Source: Litoreibacter sp. (GTDB taxonomy: Bacteria > Pseudomonadota > Alphaproteobacteria > Rhodobacterales > Rhodobacteraceae). From it: DNA of 64,000 nucleotides. The stretch covers positions 1 to 64,000 of the forward strand of contig JAPORH010000116.1 in the NCBI GenBank assembly GCA_026710325.1, in the 5' to 3' direction. Position 1 is the first letter of the stretch, and each line of letters starts with the position of its first letter. This document shows positions 8,895 through 18,371 of the stretch, one piece after another. The notes below the pieces were generated by a model that was not told the DNA's origin, made no database searches, and worked only from the letters and a program-made list of their open reading frames with translations. The position numbers and the translations under genes were made by a program.

Positions 8895-10208
8895 TCACCC
8901 CAGCTTCAGGTTGTCGATGCCCACGAGCCGGTCGTAGAGCCAGTAGAGGATCAGGATGCCCCCCAAAAGGATGGAGGCCAGCGCCGCAGCCAGCGACCAG
9001 TTCAACGATTTCTGCATATGGAAGGCAATGAGATTGGAGATCAGCTGCCCGTCAGCGCCGCCCACAAGCGCGGGCGTGATGTAGTATCCCACAGCAAGGA
9101 TAAAGACGAGCAATGCCCCCGCCCCAATTCCCGGAACAGTTTGTGGGAAATAGATACGCCGGAATGCGGTCCAGCTGGTCGCGCCCAAAGAGCGCGCCGC
9201 GCGCACATAAGACGGATTGATCGGCCGCATAACCGAATAAAGCGGCAGCACCATGAAGGGCAGCAAGATATGCACCATCGCCACGATCGTACCCGTCTGG
9301 TTGTACATCATCTGGATACGGTTTTCATCGGCGAGGATCCCCGCCCCCACCATCGCATCATTGACCACACCTTGGCTTTGCAGAAGCACCATCCAGCTGG
9401 TTGTACGCACCAGAAGCGAGGTCCAGAAGGGCAAGAGCACAAAGATCATCAGCAGGTTTGAATATCTCAGCGGCAAGGTCGCCAGCAGATGCGCGATCGG
9501 ATAGGCGAGGATGAAACAAAGCCCCGTGATCAAAAGCGATAGGAACAGGGTTCGCTGGAACAAGGTCACATAGACCTGCCGGTTCTCATTTACTTGGGTG
9601 ACCGAGCCGTCGACGTCCCGGGTCAGGTCCACCGCTGCGAGGTAGAAGTTGAGCGTGTAGGCGGAGGAGGCATCGCGCATCGCGGCCCACATCTCAGGGT
9701 CAGCCCAATCCTCGTCCAGATCTAGCATCGCCTCTATGAACGGCGCTTCGAGCTTGGCTGCACGCCGCGCAGCCTTGGTGAACATCGCGCGCGAGCCCGC
9801 GCGCTCGTAGTTGATCCGGGTTCCGACCACACCCGGCGCTTTCAGCTCCCGCAACAAGACGAGATCAGCGACCAAAGCCTCATATGCCGCCTCGTCCGGC
9901 TCTGTGCCGCGCGGGTTGTTGTCAAACCAGCTGCGCAGCTCGACCATGATTGGCGTCTGCACACCAGTGGAAATATTTGTGTGGGTGGTAAAGCCCGGGT
10001 TATGGACCGAGCGGTGGAGCATCTGCGCAATCGGGGCCACAAAGGTCAGAAGCACGAAGGCAAAGAGCGGCAGCACAAGGAACAGGGCTTTGCGTCTGGC
10101 CCGCGCCTGTGCGGCGTTCAGCGCGTCTTTGAGCGGCTTGCCATCTGCGGTCGTCAACCGTTCCTGCGGTGCTGCTGCGCTGAAGCTGCCTGCGGTCGCG
10201 TCTGCCAT
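8895..10208 (-). CDS. spermidine/putrescine-type ABC transporter permease (PotB-like)
   Basis: YVRAARSLGATSWTAFRRIYFPQTVPGIGAGALLVFILAVGYYITPALVGG EAA-type loop; long N-terminal insertion. Confidence 0.9.
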   Translation of the reverse strand: MADATAGSFSAAAPQERLTTADGKPLKDALNAAQARARRKALFLVLPLFAFVLLTFVAPIAQMLHRSVHNPGFTTHTNISTGVQTPIMVELRSWFDNNPRGTEPDEAAYEALVADLVLLRELKAPGVVGTRINYERAGSRAMFTKAARRAAKLEAPFIEAMLDLDEDWADPEMWAAMRDASSAYTLNFYLAAVDLTRDVDGSVTQVNENRQVYVTLFQRTLFLSLLITGLCFILAYPIAHLLATLPLRYSNLLMIFVLLPFWTSLLVRTTSWMVLLQSQGVVNDAMVGAGILADENRIQMMYNQTGTIVAMVHILLPFMVLPLYSVMRPINPSYVRAARSLGATSWTAFRRIYFPQTVPGIGAGALLVFILAVGYYITPALVGGADGQLISNLIAFHMQKSLNWSLAAALASILLGGILILYWLYDRLVGIDNLKLG

Positions 10209-10265
10209 GTCCCTGCCCCTAGAAATGAGACGCTACATCGTCCCAAAGCCCGATTGTCTCAGGCG

Positions 10266-10303
10266 AAAAAGTCGGCGGCGCGCCCCTCCCAAAGCGCGCC
10301 GCC
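10266..10303 (-). terminator. intercistronic rho-independent-like hairpin between SBP and PotB-like genes
   Basis: Perfect 10-bp stem GGCGGCGCGC/GCGCGCCGCC (10274-10283/10294-10303), followed on the minus strand by GACTTTTT. Confidence 0.7.
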
Positions 10304-10315
10304 AGGCTAGCTAAC

Positions 10316-11386
10316 TTATTGAGCCAGCCAAGCGTTGAAGCGCTCGTTCAGCTCCGCGTCCCGGTCGACCCAGAACTCGAAGTTGTTGACGAGTGCATTC
10401 TCCAGATTAGCCGCCGCAGTTGGCATATGCGGGGCCATCTCGGTTTTGCCGTCGTTGAACAGACCCACCAATTCACCGGACGACTTGCGTGCTGGACCGT
10501 AGGAAATCCAGGACGCCTGATCTGCTAGACGCTGTGTGTCGGTGGAGAACTTGATGAAGTCCAAAGCGGCTTCTTTGTTCGGTGCGCCTTTCGGGATCAC
10601 GAACAGGTCGAAGTCGAGGATTTGACCGTCCCAAACGACTTCCAGTGGTTGGCCTTCGGCCACAGCTGCATTGAAGATACGGCCGTTATAGGCGGTGGAC
10701 ATGGCGACTTCGCCGTCGGCCAGCAATTGTGGCGGCTGTGCGCCAGCTTCCCACCAGACGATCTCGTCCTTGATGGTGTCGAGCTTGGCGAATGCGCGGT
10801 CCACGCCTTCGTCGGTTTCAAGCAGGTCGTAAACTTCGCCAGCTGGAACGCCATCGGCCATCAGAGCCATTTCCAGCGTCGCTTTAGCAGACTTACGCAG
10901 GCCACGCTTGCCAGGGAAGTCAGCCAGGTTGAAGAAATCGTCAATGCTGTCAGGTGCAGTGGCATTGTTTTCTTTGTTATAGGCAAAGACGGTGGACCAA
11001 ACGATGTTAGCGACAGCGCAGTCCTGGATGGCGCCTTCGATGAAATCATCGACCGCAGCGGTTCCATCGGGTGCTGCTGGAAGAATGGAGCTGTCGATCT
11101 CTTCAAGCAGGCCCTCGTCGCACAGACGAACCGCGTCGGAGAATTCGACGTCAGCCACGTCAACAGTCACGTTGCCCGCTTCCACCTGCGCCTTGATCGG
11201 CGTTGCAGGGTTGTCGCTGTCGACCGAGTTCACTTTGATGCCAGTCTCGGCAGTGAAGGGTTTGTGGTAGGCTTCGACTTGGCTCTTGGTGTAAGCGCCA
11301 CCCCAGCTCATCACAGTCACTTCCTGCGCGTTTGCTGCGAAAGCAAAGCCCGTCAGCGCCGTTGTCAAAATCAGTGTCTTTTTCAT
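10316..11386 (-). CDS. ABC transporter substrate-binding protein, polyamine type (PotD/PotF-like)
   Basis: MKKTLILTTALTGFAFAANAQEVTVMSWGGAYTKSQVEAYHKPFTAETGIKV. Confidence 0.92.
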   Translation of the reverse strand: MKKTLILTTALTGFAFAANAQEVTVMSWGGAYTKSQVEAYHKPFTAETGIKVNSVDSDNPATPIKAQVEAGNVTVDVADVEFSDAVRLCDEGLLEEIDSSILPAAPDGTAAVDDFIEGAIQDCAVANIVWSTVFAYNKENNATAPDSIDDFFNLADFPGKRGLRKSAKATLEMALMADGVPAGEVYDLLETDEGVDRAFAKLDTIKDEIVWWEAGAQPPQLLADGEVAMSTAYNGRIFNAAVAEGQPLEVVWDGQILDFDLFVIPKGAPNKEAALDFIKFSTDTQRLADQASWISYGPARKSSGELVGLFNDGKTEMAPHMPTAAANLENALVNNFEFWVDRDAELNERFNAWLAQ

Positions 11387-11442
11387 CCTTAGTCTCCCAG
11401 TTGGATTTTTGCGCGGCCTCCTGAAGGCCGCTTATTGAAATG

Positions 11443-12525
11443 TCAGAGGGCGTCCAGGGCGCGCGCGTCTTCCGGCGCCCAGTTGATCTTGGTGACCTCG
11501 CCCACTGACAAATGTTCGTGGCCGGCCGAGTTCGGCACTTTCACCACAAATTCGTCGTTCCCGTGTACGTTCAGGCGGCAGCGGATATGATCGCCCAGGT
11601 AAATCAGTTCCAGCACCTGTGCTTCAGTCACGTTGGTGCCTTCAGGGCCGATATTCACGCGCTCGGGCCGGATCGAAATCAAAGTCTCGCTCCCCACAGG
11701 TCCGCAATTCACCGCGAGCGCTTGCGTGGTCTTGCCATTCGGCAATTCAACCGTTGCGATATCGCCCGTCAAAGACTGAACCTTGCCTGACAACTTGTTG
11801 TTTTCGCCAATGAATTGCGCAACAAAACTGTTGTCTGGACGTTCGTACAAGTCTTCCGGCGGGGCAAGCTGCTGGATGCGCCCGTCCTCGAACACCGCAA
11901 CCCGGTCGGACATCGTCAAAGCCTCGGTCTGGTCGTGGGTCACATAGACCACGGTGATACCAAGATCATCCGATATCCGCTTGATTTCAAACTGCATATG
12001 CTCGCGCAGCTGCTTGTCCAGCGCACCGAGCGGCTCGTCCATCAAAACCAGTTCCGGCTCAAACACCAGCGCCCGCGCCAATGCCACGCGCTGCTGCTGA
12101 CCGCCTGACAGTTGCGCCGGGCGCCGCGCGCCAAACTCACCCATTTGCACCATCTCGAGCGCGCGCATGACCTTTGCCTCGCGCTCGGACTTTCCGAGGC
12201 CGCGAACCTCCAAAGGAAAGGCGAGGTTCTCCCCCACGGTCATATGCGGAAACAGGGCATAGTTCTGAAATACCATGCCGATGCCGCGCTTGTGGGGGGG
12301 AATGTTGTTGATTTCCCGACCGTCAAGCCGGATTTCGCCATGGGTCGCAGTTTCAAACCCCGCCAGCATCATCAAGCAGGTCGTCTTGCCTGAGCCCGAA
12401 GGGCCCAACATGGTCAAAAACTCGCCCTTTGGCATGGACAGGTTCAGGTCTTTGACGACCAGTGTTTCGCCGTCATAGCTTTTTTGCACTCGGTCAAACG
12501 CCACGAAAGCGTCGGCAGAATTCAC
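11443..12525 (-). CDS. ABC transporter ATP-binding protein, polyamine type (PotA-like)
   Basis: LGPSGSGKTTCLMMLAGFE, LSGGQQQRVALARAL, MDEPLGALDKQLR, TOBE region. The ORF extends to 12645; the N-terminal ~40 residues look non-coding, start likely GTG/TTG near 12525-12531. Confidence 0.9.
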   Translation of the reverse strand: MNSADAFVAFDRVQKSYDGETLVVKDLNLSMPKGEFLTMLGPSGSGKTTCLMMLAGFETATHGEIRLDGREINNIPPHKRGIGMVFQNYALFPHMTVGENLAFPLEVRGLGKSEREAKVMRALEMVQMGEFGARRPAQLSGGQQQRVALARALVFEPELVLMDEPLGALDKQLREHMQFEIKRISDDLGITVVYVTHDQTEALTMSDRVAVFEDGRIQQLAPPEDLYERPDNSFVAQFIGENNKLSGKVQSLTGDIATVELPNGKTTQALAVNCGPVGSETLISIRPERVNIGPEGTNVTEAQVLELIYLGDHIRCRLNVHGNDEFVVKVPNSAGHEHLSVGEVTKINWAPEDARALDAL

Positions 12526-12638
12526 GTCCAACAAATGGGACTCCCCAGGTATTTGTAGGCCCCCCACCCCAGGGAGGCTTTGCCCGGAGCAAACTAAAAC
12601 CCGGATCGCGCTATGTTTCAACAAAGTTTTACAAAGAA

Positions 12639-12711
12639 TTTGCATTTACCAATGCGGCGGCCCGGATTTATGCGTTAAGCTTGTTTGAGAGGCAGAATTG
12701 CTTTGCATTTA
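12639..12711. repeat. 10-bp direct repeat TTTGCATTTA x2 in a divergent promoter region
   Basis: TTTGCATTTA at 12639-12648 and 12702-12711, 63 bp apart. Confidence 0.6.
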
Positions 12712-12736
12712 GCGTATTTGATGCATTTCTTTTAGA

Positions 12737-13627
12737 ATGACCAACCACATCGCAGCGCTTGCGCGTATCCCTGATGACCAGATGGCCGATCTGCGGCGCA
12801 AAGACACCGCCAAAGGTCTGCTCCATCTGGCTCTTTACATTTGTCTGATCGCCCTTACCGGGACAGCTATCGCATTGGGCGTCCCATTTTGGTGGGCGCT
12901 CTTGCCAGTGCACGGGATCTTGCTCACCTTCCTCTTCACACTTGAACATGAATGCACCCATCAGACCCCTTTTGCCTCGCCCACGCTCAGTGATCGGGTC
13001 GGGCACGCCTGCGGCCTCGTCCTGATCATACCCTTCACCTGGTTCAGGTATTTCCACCTTGCCCATCACCGCCACACCAATGATCCCGAGCGCGACCCGG
13101 AGCTCGCGCACGGTGCCAAGCCCAAGACGACACTCGGGCTCGCGCTGCACCTAACGGGCCTTCGCTATTGGCGGGCGATCATGTCTCAATTCGTCACAAA
13201 CATGCGCGGCCAAGCGCGCGCGGACTACCTGCCCGCCTCCGCCCTCCCGCGGATCACGCGAGAAGCACGGATCATGGGGGTGATATATACCGCAGCGGCG
13301 CTTTCGCTCTTTTGGACGCCCATCCTCTTATGGCTCTGGGTCGTCCCGATGATCCTGGGTCAACCCTTCCTACGGCTCTACCTTCTCGCAGAGCATCACC
13401 GCCTGCCATATGTCGCAAATATGCTTGAAAACACACGTACCACTTACACCAACCGCGTCATCCGCTTTCTGGCCTGGAACATGCCCTATCATGCCGAGCA
13501 TCACGCGGCCCCGCAGGTGCCTTTCCACCAACTCCCCAAACTGAACGCGCTTTTGCAGGCGGATTTGAAGGCCACCGCCGACGGATATGTAGATTTCACG
13601 GCCGAGGAGCTGCGGCAGTTGCGATAG
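12737..13627 (+). CDS. fatty acid desaturase family protein
   Basis: Histidine boxes HECTH, HLAHHRHT, HAEHH plus TM segments. Confidence 0.9.
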   Translation: MTNHIAALARIPDDQMADLRRKDTAKGLLHLALYICLIALTGTAIALGVPFWWALLPVHGILLTFLFTLEHECTHQTPFASPTLSDRVGHACGLVLIIPFTWFRYFHLAHHRHTNDPERDPELAHGAKPKTTLGLALHLTGLRYWRAIMSQFVTNMRGQARADYLPASALPRITREARIMGVIYTAAALSLFWTPILLWLWVVPMILGQPFLRLYLLAEHHRLPYVANMLENTRTTYTNRVIRFLAWNMPYHAEHHAAPQVPFHQLPKLNALLQADLKATADGYVDFTAEELRQLR

Positions 13628-13699
13628 AGCGCATCTTCGCTTGCAACACAGCCGCGAAGCTGCGACTTCGTTTCCCAACCAATGACAGGGAGATGAGAC

Positions 13700-13984
13700 A
13701 TGGCCGTCTACGCAATTGTACAAGTCGACGTCACCGACGCTGAAGCCTACGGAAAATACGCCGAGCTCGCAGGCCCGGCGGTTGCCAAATATGGCGGCGA
13801 ATTTCTGGCCCGCGGCGGCGCGGTGGAAGTCATGGAGGGTGAAACCCGCGCGCGGTGCGTATTGATCCGCTTTCCCGACATGGAGACCGCGAAAACCTTC
13901 TATGACGGCCCGGAATATCAGGAGGCGTTGAGCCACGCTCTACCTGCTTCGGTCCGGGACTATAAATTCGTCGAAGGCGTCTGA
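13700..13984 (+). CDS. DUF1330 domain-containing protein
   Basis: MAVYAIVQVDVTDAEAYGKYAELAGPAVAKYGGEFLARGG...VLIRFPDMETAKTFYDGPEYQ. Confidence 0.9.
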   Translation: MAVYAIVQVDVTDAEAYGKYAELAGPAVAKYGGEFLARGGAVEVMEGETRARCVLIRFPDMETAKTFYDGPEYQEALSHALPASVRDYKFVEGV

Positions 13985-14007
13985 CCTCGCGCAGTCAAGT
14001 TGACTAT

Positions 14008-14044
14008 AGGCCGATCCATCTTTCAGAAGATTGGGTCGGCCTTT
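14008..14044 (+). terminator. putative intrinsic terminator downstream of DUF1330 gene
   Basis: AGGCCGATCCATCTTTCAGAAGATTGGGTCGGCCTTT: long stem (GGCCGATCC/GGGTCGGCC with one G-U pair, plus inner ATCTT/AAGAT), short T tract. Confidence 0.6.
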
Positions 14045-14051
14045 GATAAAA

Positions 14052-14276
14052 TTACTCGACGCAGATGCGGTTACCATCGTCATCTTCGACGAATACGACA
14101 GCGCCTTCCCGGTCATACAGGTAGCAGCCCCCTTCCAGACCAACCGCTTGCTCATCGACCCCTTCAGGCAAACGTTCTAGCACGCTGTCAGGTATGCCGG
14201 CCTCAACCAGCAGCCGCTCATCTGTCGAGGCGCAGGCAGCCAAGAGGCTCAACCCAACGATTAATCCGGTTCTCAT
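14052..14276 (-). CDS. small putative lipoprotein
   Basis: MRTGLIVGLSLLAACAS lipobox, 74 aa. Confidence 0.65.
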   Translation of the reverse strand: MRTGLIVGLSLLAACASTDERLLVEAGIPDSVLERLPEGVDEQAVGLEGGCYLYDREGAVVFVEDDDGNRICVE

Positions 14277-14305
14277 TCAGTACTCTCCCTGTCTTTCGTA
14301 GGACC

Positions 14306-16272
14306 TTAGCAGTCTTGCGTCTGCTTGCGCCGACTTTTTGGCATCGACGCGTCTATGCTCTGAATTTCGCCACTGTCGTCAAAATCCTCAACAGGCAGAG
14401 CGAGCCTGCGCCGCCAATTCGGGTGCTCGTCTATTGTGCCGGGCAGATTTTGCGCGTCCAGCGCCCCAAGCGCATCATCCAGCTGCACCGCGAGCAGGGC
14501 CGAAGACGCGCGCGCCAGCTCCATATGAATGGCTTGCGACACCCCTTGGGGGAAGCCACCGGGCCAATATGACACTGACGGCGCAAGCTACCCCTGAGCC
14601 GGGCCCGTGCGTTGTGGCGTTGCACCGCCTCGTGGCCCGACAGCCAGCCAAGCTTCTGCCACCATGCAATATCCTCAGCGTACCAAAAGCCACGCAATGT
14701 GGGCGTGTCGTGGGTGCCAAAACAGGCCAGGCTTTGCGCAGCCAGCTCATGCGCGCCCTTGATCTCTCCGTCCCCATGGCTTTCGAACTGCCAGACCGCG
14801 TAGCTATAAAGCCCGGCCTCAGACAGTTTCTGCCGAAACCCGTCAGGGACAAGCCCAAGGTCTTCCCCGACGATCACGCAGCCTGCGCGCTCTGCCTCAA
14901 TGGCGATGATGGCCAAAAGGCTGTCGAGCGGCTGGCTGATGTAGCCGCCCGGGCTGCCATCATCAGGCAGCCAGAAGCTGCGCAACAGCCCAAGCACATG
15001 GTCAATCCGTAACAGCCCGCAGCGCTGCATCAGGCTTCGAAGCATCGCGCGCAGCGGCGCATAGAACGCCTGCGCCAAAGGCCCCGGCGCATGCGCCGCC
15101 AACGCCCAGGATTGACCTTGTGGGTTGAGGTGATCGGGTGGCGCGCCAATCGTCACGCCTTTCGCAATGGTGCCCGGGTTCATCCAAACCTCCGCGCCGC
15201 CGGGGCGCGCGCCGACAGCAAGATCCAGATAGAGGCCCAGCGACATGCCCGATGCGAGCGCGGAGCGTTGCGCCCGATCCAACTGCGTCTCCGCCCGCCA
15301 TTGCAACCAAGCATGGAATTCTGTGCGTGCTCCGGCGGCGCGTTCCGCGGCAGCGCCCGGGTTTTGAAGCTTTTCCGACCATGTCCTGATGTCAGCGCCA
15401 TGGATCTCGCTGATCGCCTCATACTGGCAAAATGCTCTCAGCTCGGCGCCTTGCGCATCGCGCCATTTGGCAAGTGCCTCGACGTCCCAATCCCGGGCCT
15501 CGTACTCCGCTTCCAAGGCGGTCCGATGCGTTTGGCGGAACGCCGCATAGTCAATAAGCGAGGCAGCAGGTGTGGGCCCGAGCCCAGCCGATACGGCAAT
15601 ATGGTCGATGTTGAAAAAGCCACGATGCGTTGGCGAATAGGGGCTGATCATGTCTCCAGCGGCCCATCCGAGCGCGTGCCCCGGGTTGATGCCAAAATAC
15701 TGCGCGCCCGCCCGGCCCATGGCAGCGCTGGCATGCGCCAAATCCTCGTAATTGCCGAGCCCGCCATTTGTGTCGGATCGCAGCCCGTAAAGCGCGCCAA
15801 TCACGCCCCAACACTGCTCCTGCCCCGTGCAGTCCAAAACACTGGGGCACCGTCTCGGGCAGACAAGCAAACGCGCCTCCTGCCGGTCTTTTCCCGCACG
15901 GGCAACAAGGTGGTAGTAGCCGCTTTCAAGCGCTGGCAAATGCAGCTCTGCCTCGGCCTTGCCCGCCGCGACCTCTTTGCCGCCCTCTGCAAGCACCGAC
16001 CATTCGCACGCCCGGCGAACCGAAATCATCGCGACTTCGCCTGCTTCAATGACATGCTCATTGTCTATGAGTTGCGCCTCGCGCGCACTGTAAAACGTAG
16101 TCAGATGCTCCGCCACGGATGCCTCAGACCCCGCATCGACACCTAGCGCGCCAAGCAAAGCGCGCGCGGTATCCGGGCTTGTACGATGCTCGACCCCGTG
16201 CAGGTCGTGAAATGCCAGATGCACGCCATGGGCGCGCGCCAACTCAAAAAGTGCCGCATCGGATGTCATCAA
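14306..16272 (-). pseudogene. malQ: 4-alpha-glucanotransferase, apparently frameshifted near the C-terminus
   Basis: 613-aa frame carries MalQ motifs (YFGINPGHALGWAAGDMISPYSPTHRGFFN, LRIDHVLGLLRSFWLP, GTHDTPTLRGFW), but its last ~55 aa are low-quality. The expected end (LAVQLDDALGALDAQNLPGTIDEHPNWRRRL) is in another minus frame, 14306-14575. Confidence 0.85.
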
Positions 16273-18371
16273 ACGGCGTCCCTCAGCACAAAGGCGCAGA
16301 GCGTTTTGGGCGCCAGTGTCACGCTTGAGCCGGTAATGATCTGCGCAGATTGCGCTGCTATCCGCGTATCAATCTCACGCACCCAAGCCTTGCCGCCCGG
16401 GTCAGGAAGGCAGAGCTCCAAAGGCGCGCTCTCCCGGTTGAACGCGATCAATACCTCATCGGCGTCGACGTCCGACCGCACAACCTCCGCACTGCCGCGC
16501 AGATGCAGACACAGATTGGCCAGCCCTGGGTCACGCCAGTTGAGCGCGCCACCGTCAAAGGCGCGCCATTCCACATCCTTTTTGTGGTCCAAGGGGCGTG
16601 TCGCACCGTGCAAAAAATCGGCTTGTCGTAAGACGGGATGGGCGCGCCGGAAGCGCGACAGCGCGGCTGTGAATTCGACAAGCTCCGGATCAAACTGATC
16701 CCAGTCAAGCCAAGTCGTCTCATTGTCCTGGCAATAGGCATTGTTGTTGCCTGCTTGGGTGTTGCCCCCTTCATCCCCTGCCAGCAACATCGGCGTGCCT
16801 TGTGACAAAAACACCGTTGCCAGCAGATTGCGCACGCGCAGCGCACGTTTCGCGCGCACCTTCGGGTCGTCTGTCTTTCCCTCAATGCCAAAATTCTCGC
16901 TGAAATTGCTGTGATGGCCATCAGCGTTGTTTTCACCATTTGCATGGTTGTGCCGCGCCTCAAAGGCCGTCGTATCGGCAAGGGTAAACCCATCATGGGA
17001 GGCCGCATAATTGATCGTCGACCACGGGCGGCGGCCATGCCGGTCAAACACCTCCGCCGAGCCCATGAGCGCGCGCCCGAGGTCCGGTGCGCTTTGCGGA
17101 TCACCCCGCCAGAAACGACGGACGCTGTCGCGATACTGGTCGTTCCACTCGGCAAAGGGCGCGGGAAACGCGCCAAGCTGATAGCCGCCGGGCCCTATAT
17201 CCCAAGGCTCTGCAATAAGCTTGACCCCCATCAAGACCGGGTCTTGCCGCAACGCGTCCAAGAAGCCCCCGCGCCGATCAAATCCGTGCCGCTCCCTACA
17301 CAAGGTGGTGCCTAGGTCAAAGCGGAACCCGTCCACACCCATGCATTCCACCCAAAACCTCAGACTGTCGAGGATCATCCGCAGCACAAAGGGATGGCGC
17401 GCATCCAGCGTGTTACCACAGCCCGTGTCGTTCACATAAAACCGTGGCTGGCCGTCGATCAGCCGATAGTAGGAGGCGTTGTCCAGCCCGCGAAAACTGA
17501 TCGTCGGGCCAAACTGGTCGCTCTCGGCGGAATGGTTGTAAACCACGTCCAAGATGACCTCGATCCCCGCCTCATGGAAACGGTCCACCATGGCGCGGAA
17601 CCCTGTTATGCCAGCGGGCCCGAAATAGCGTGGCTCCGGGGCGAAAAACCCGACCGTGTTATAGCCCCAGTAATTGACAAGCCCCCGCTTCAACAGCGCA
17701 GGCTCAGACATCATGGCCTGCACCGGCAAAAGTTCCACCGCGCTGACGCCCAGCTTGGTCAGATGGTCCAGCATTGCGGGAGACGCCATCGCATCATAGG
17801 TGCCCCGCAACGCTTCCGGCACGCCCGGGTGGCGCATGGTAGCGCCTTTGACATGGGCTTCGTAAATCAGCGCGTTGTCCCAACCGCGTCCCAACGTCTT
17901 CGCATCGCGTAGGAACAATGCCGGGTCAGGGACAACACATTTGGGCACATGGGCCGCACTGTCACGCGTATCAAAGCTCAAATCAGCCTCGGGCGCGTTT
18001 TTCTGGTAGCCATAGGTGGCGTCGTGATTGGTAAAGGCGCCATGAAAGCCTCGCGCATAAGGGTCAATCAGCAGCTTATTGACGTTAAACCTATGGCCAT
18101 TTTGCGGGTCATAGCTGCCTGCAACCCGGTAGCCATAAAGCGCGCCGGGCTGCACTCCGGGAAGGTAGCCATGCCAAACGGAACCAGTACGCTCGCGCAG
18201 GGCGATGCGTTGCTCCTCCCGCGTCCCGTCAGAGGAGAAGAGGCATAAAAACACCTCCTGCCCATGTTTTGAAAACAGCGCGAAATTCGTGCCTTCACCG
18301 TCAAAATGCGCACCCAACCGGTGCGGATTGCCCGGCTCAGGCGTTGCGGTCACGACATCCTGGCGCGTCAC
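16269..18371 (-). CDS. glgX: glycogen debranching enzyme
   Basis: GH13 isoamylase-type: HRLGAHFDGEGTNFALFSKHGQEVFLCLF, DVVYNHSAE, GVDGFRFDLGTTLCRE; 4-bp overlaps with neighbours. Confidence 0.95.
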   Translation of the reverse strand: MTRQDVVTATPEPGNPHRLGAHFDGEGTNFALFSKHGQEVFLCLFSSDGTREEQRIALRERTGSVWHGYLPGVQPGALYGYRVAGSYDPQNGHRFNVNKLLIDPYARGFHGAFTNHDATYGYQKNAPEADLSFDTRDSAAHVPKCVVPDPALFLRDAKTLGRGWDNALIYEAHVKGATMRHPGVPEALRGTYDAMASPAMLDHLTKLGVSAVELLPVQAMMSEPALLKRGLVNYWGYNTVGFFAPEPRYFGPAGITGFRAMVDRFHEAGIEVILDVVYNHSAESDQFGPTISFRGLDNASYYRLIDGQPRFYVNDTGCGNTLDARHPFVLRMILDSLRFWVECMGVDGFRFDLGTTLCRERHGFDRRGGFLDALRQDPVLMGVKLIAEPWDIGPGGYQLGAFPAPFAEWNDQYRDSVRRFWRGDPQSAPDLGRALMGSAEVFDRHGRRPWSTINYAASHDGFTLADTTAFEARHNHANGENNADGHHSNFSENFGIEGKTDDPKVRAKRALRVRNLLATVFLSQGTPMLLAGDEGGNTQAGNNNAYCQDNETTWLDWDQFDPELVEFTAALSRFRRAHPVLRQADFLHGATRPLDHKKDVEWRAFDGGALNWRDPGLANLCLHLRGSAEVVRSDVDADEVLIAFNRESAPLELCLPDPGGKAWVREIDTRIAAQSAQIITGSSVTLAPKTLCAFVLRDAV

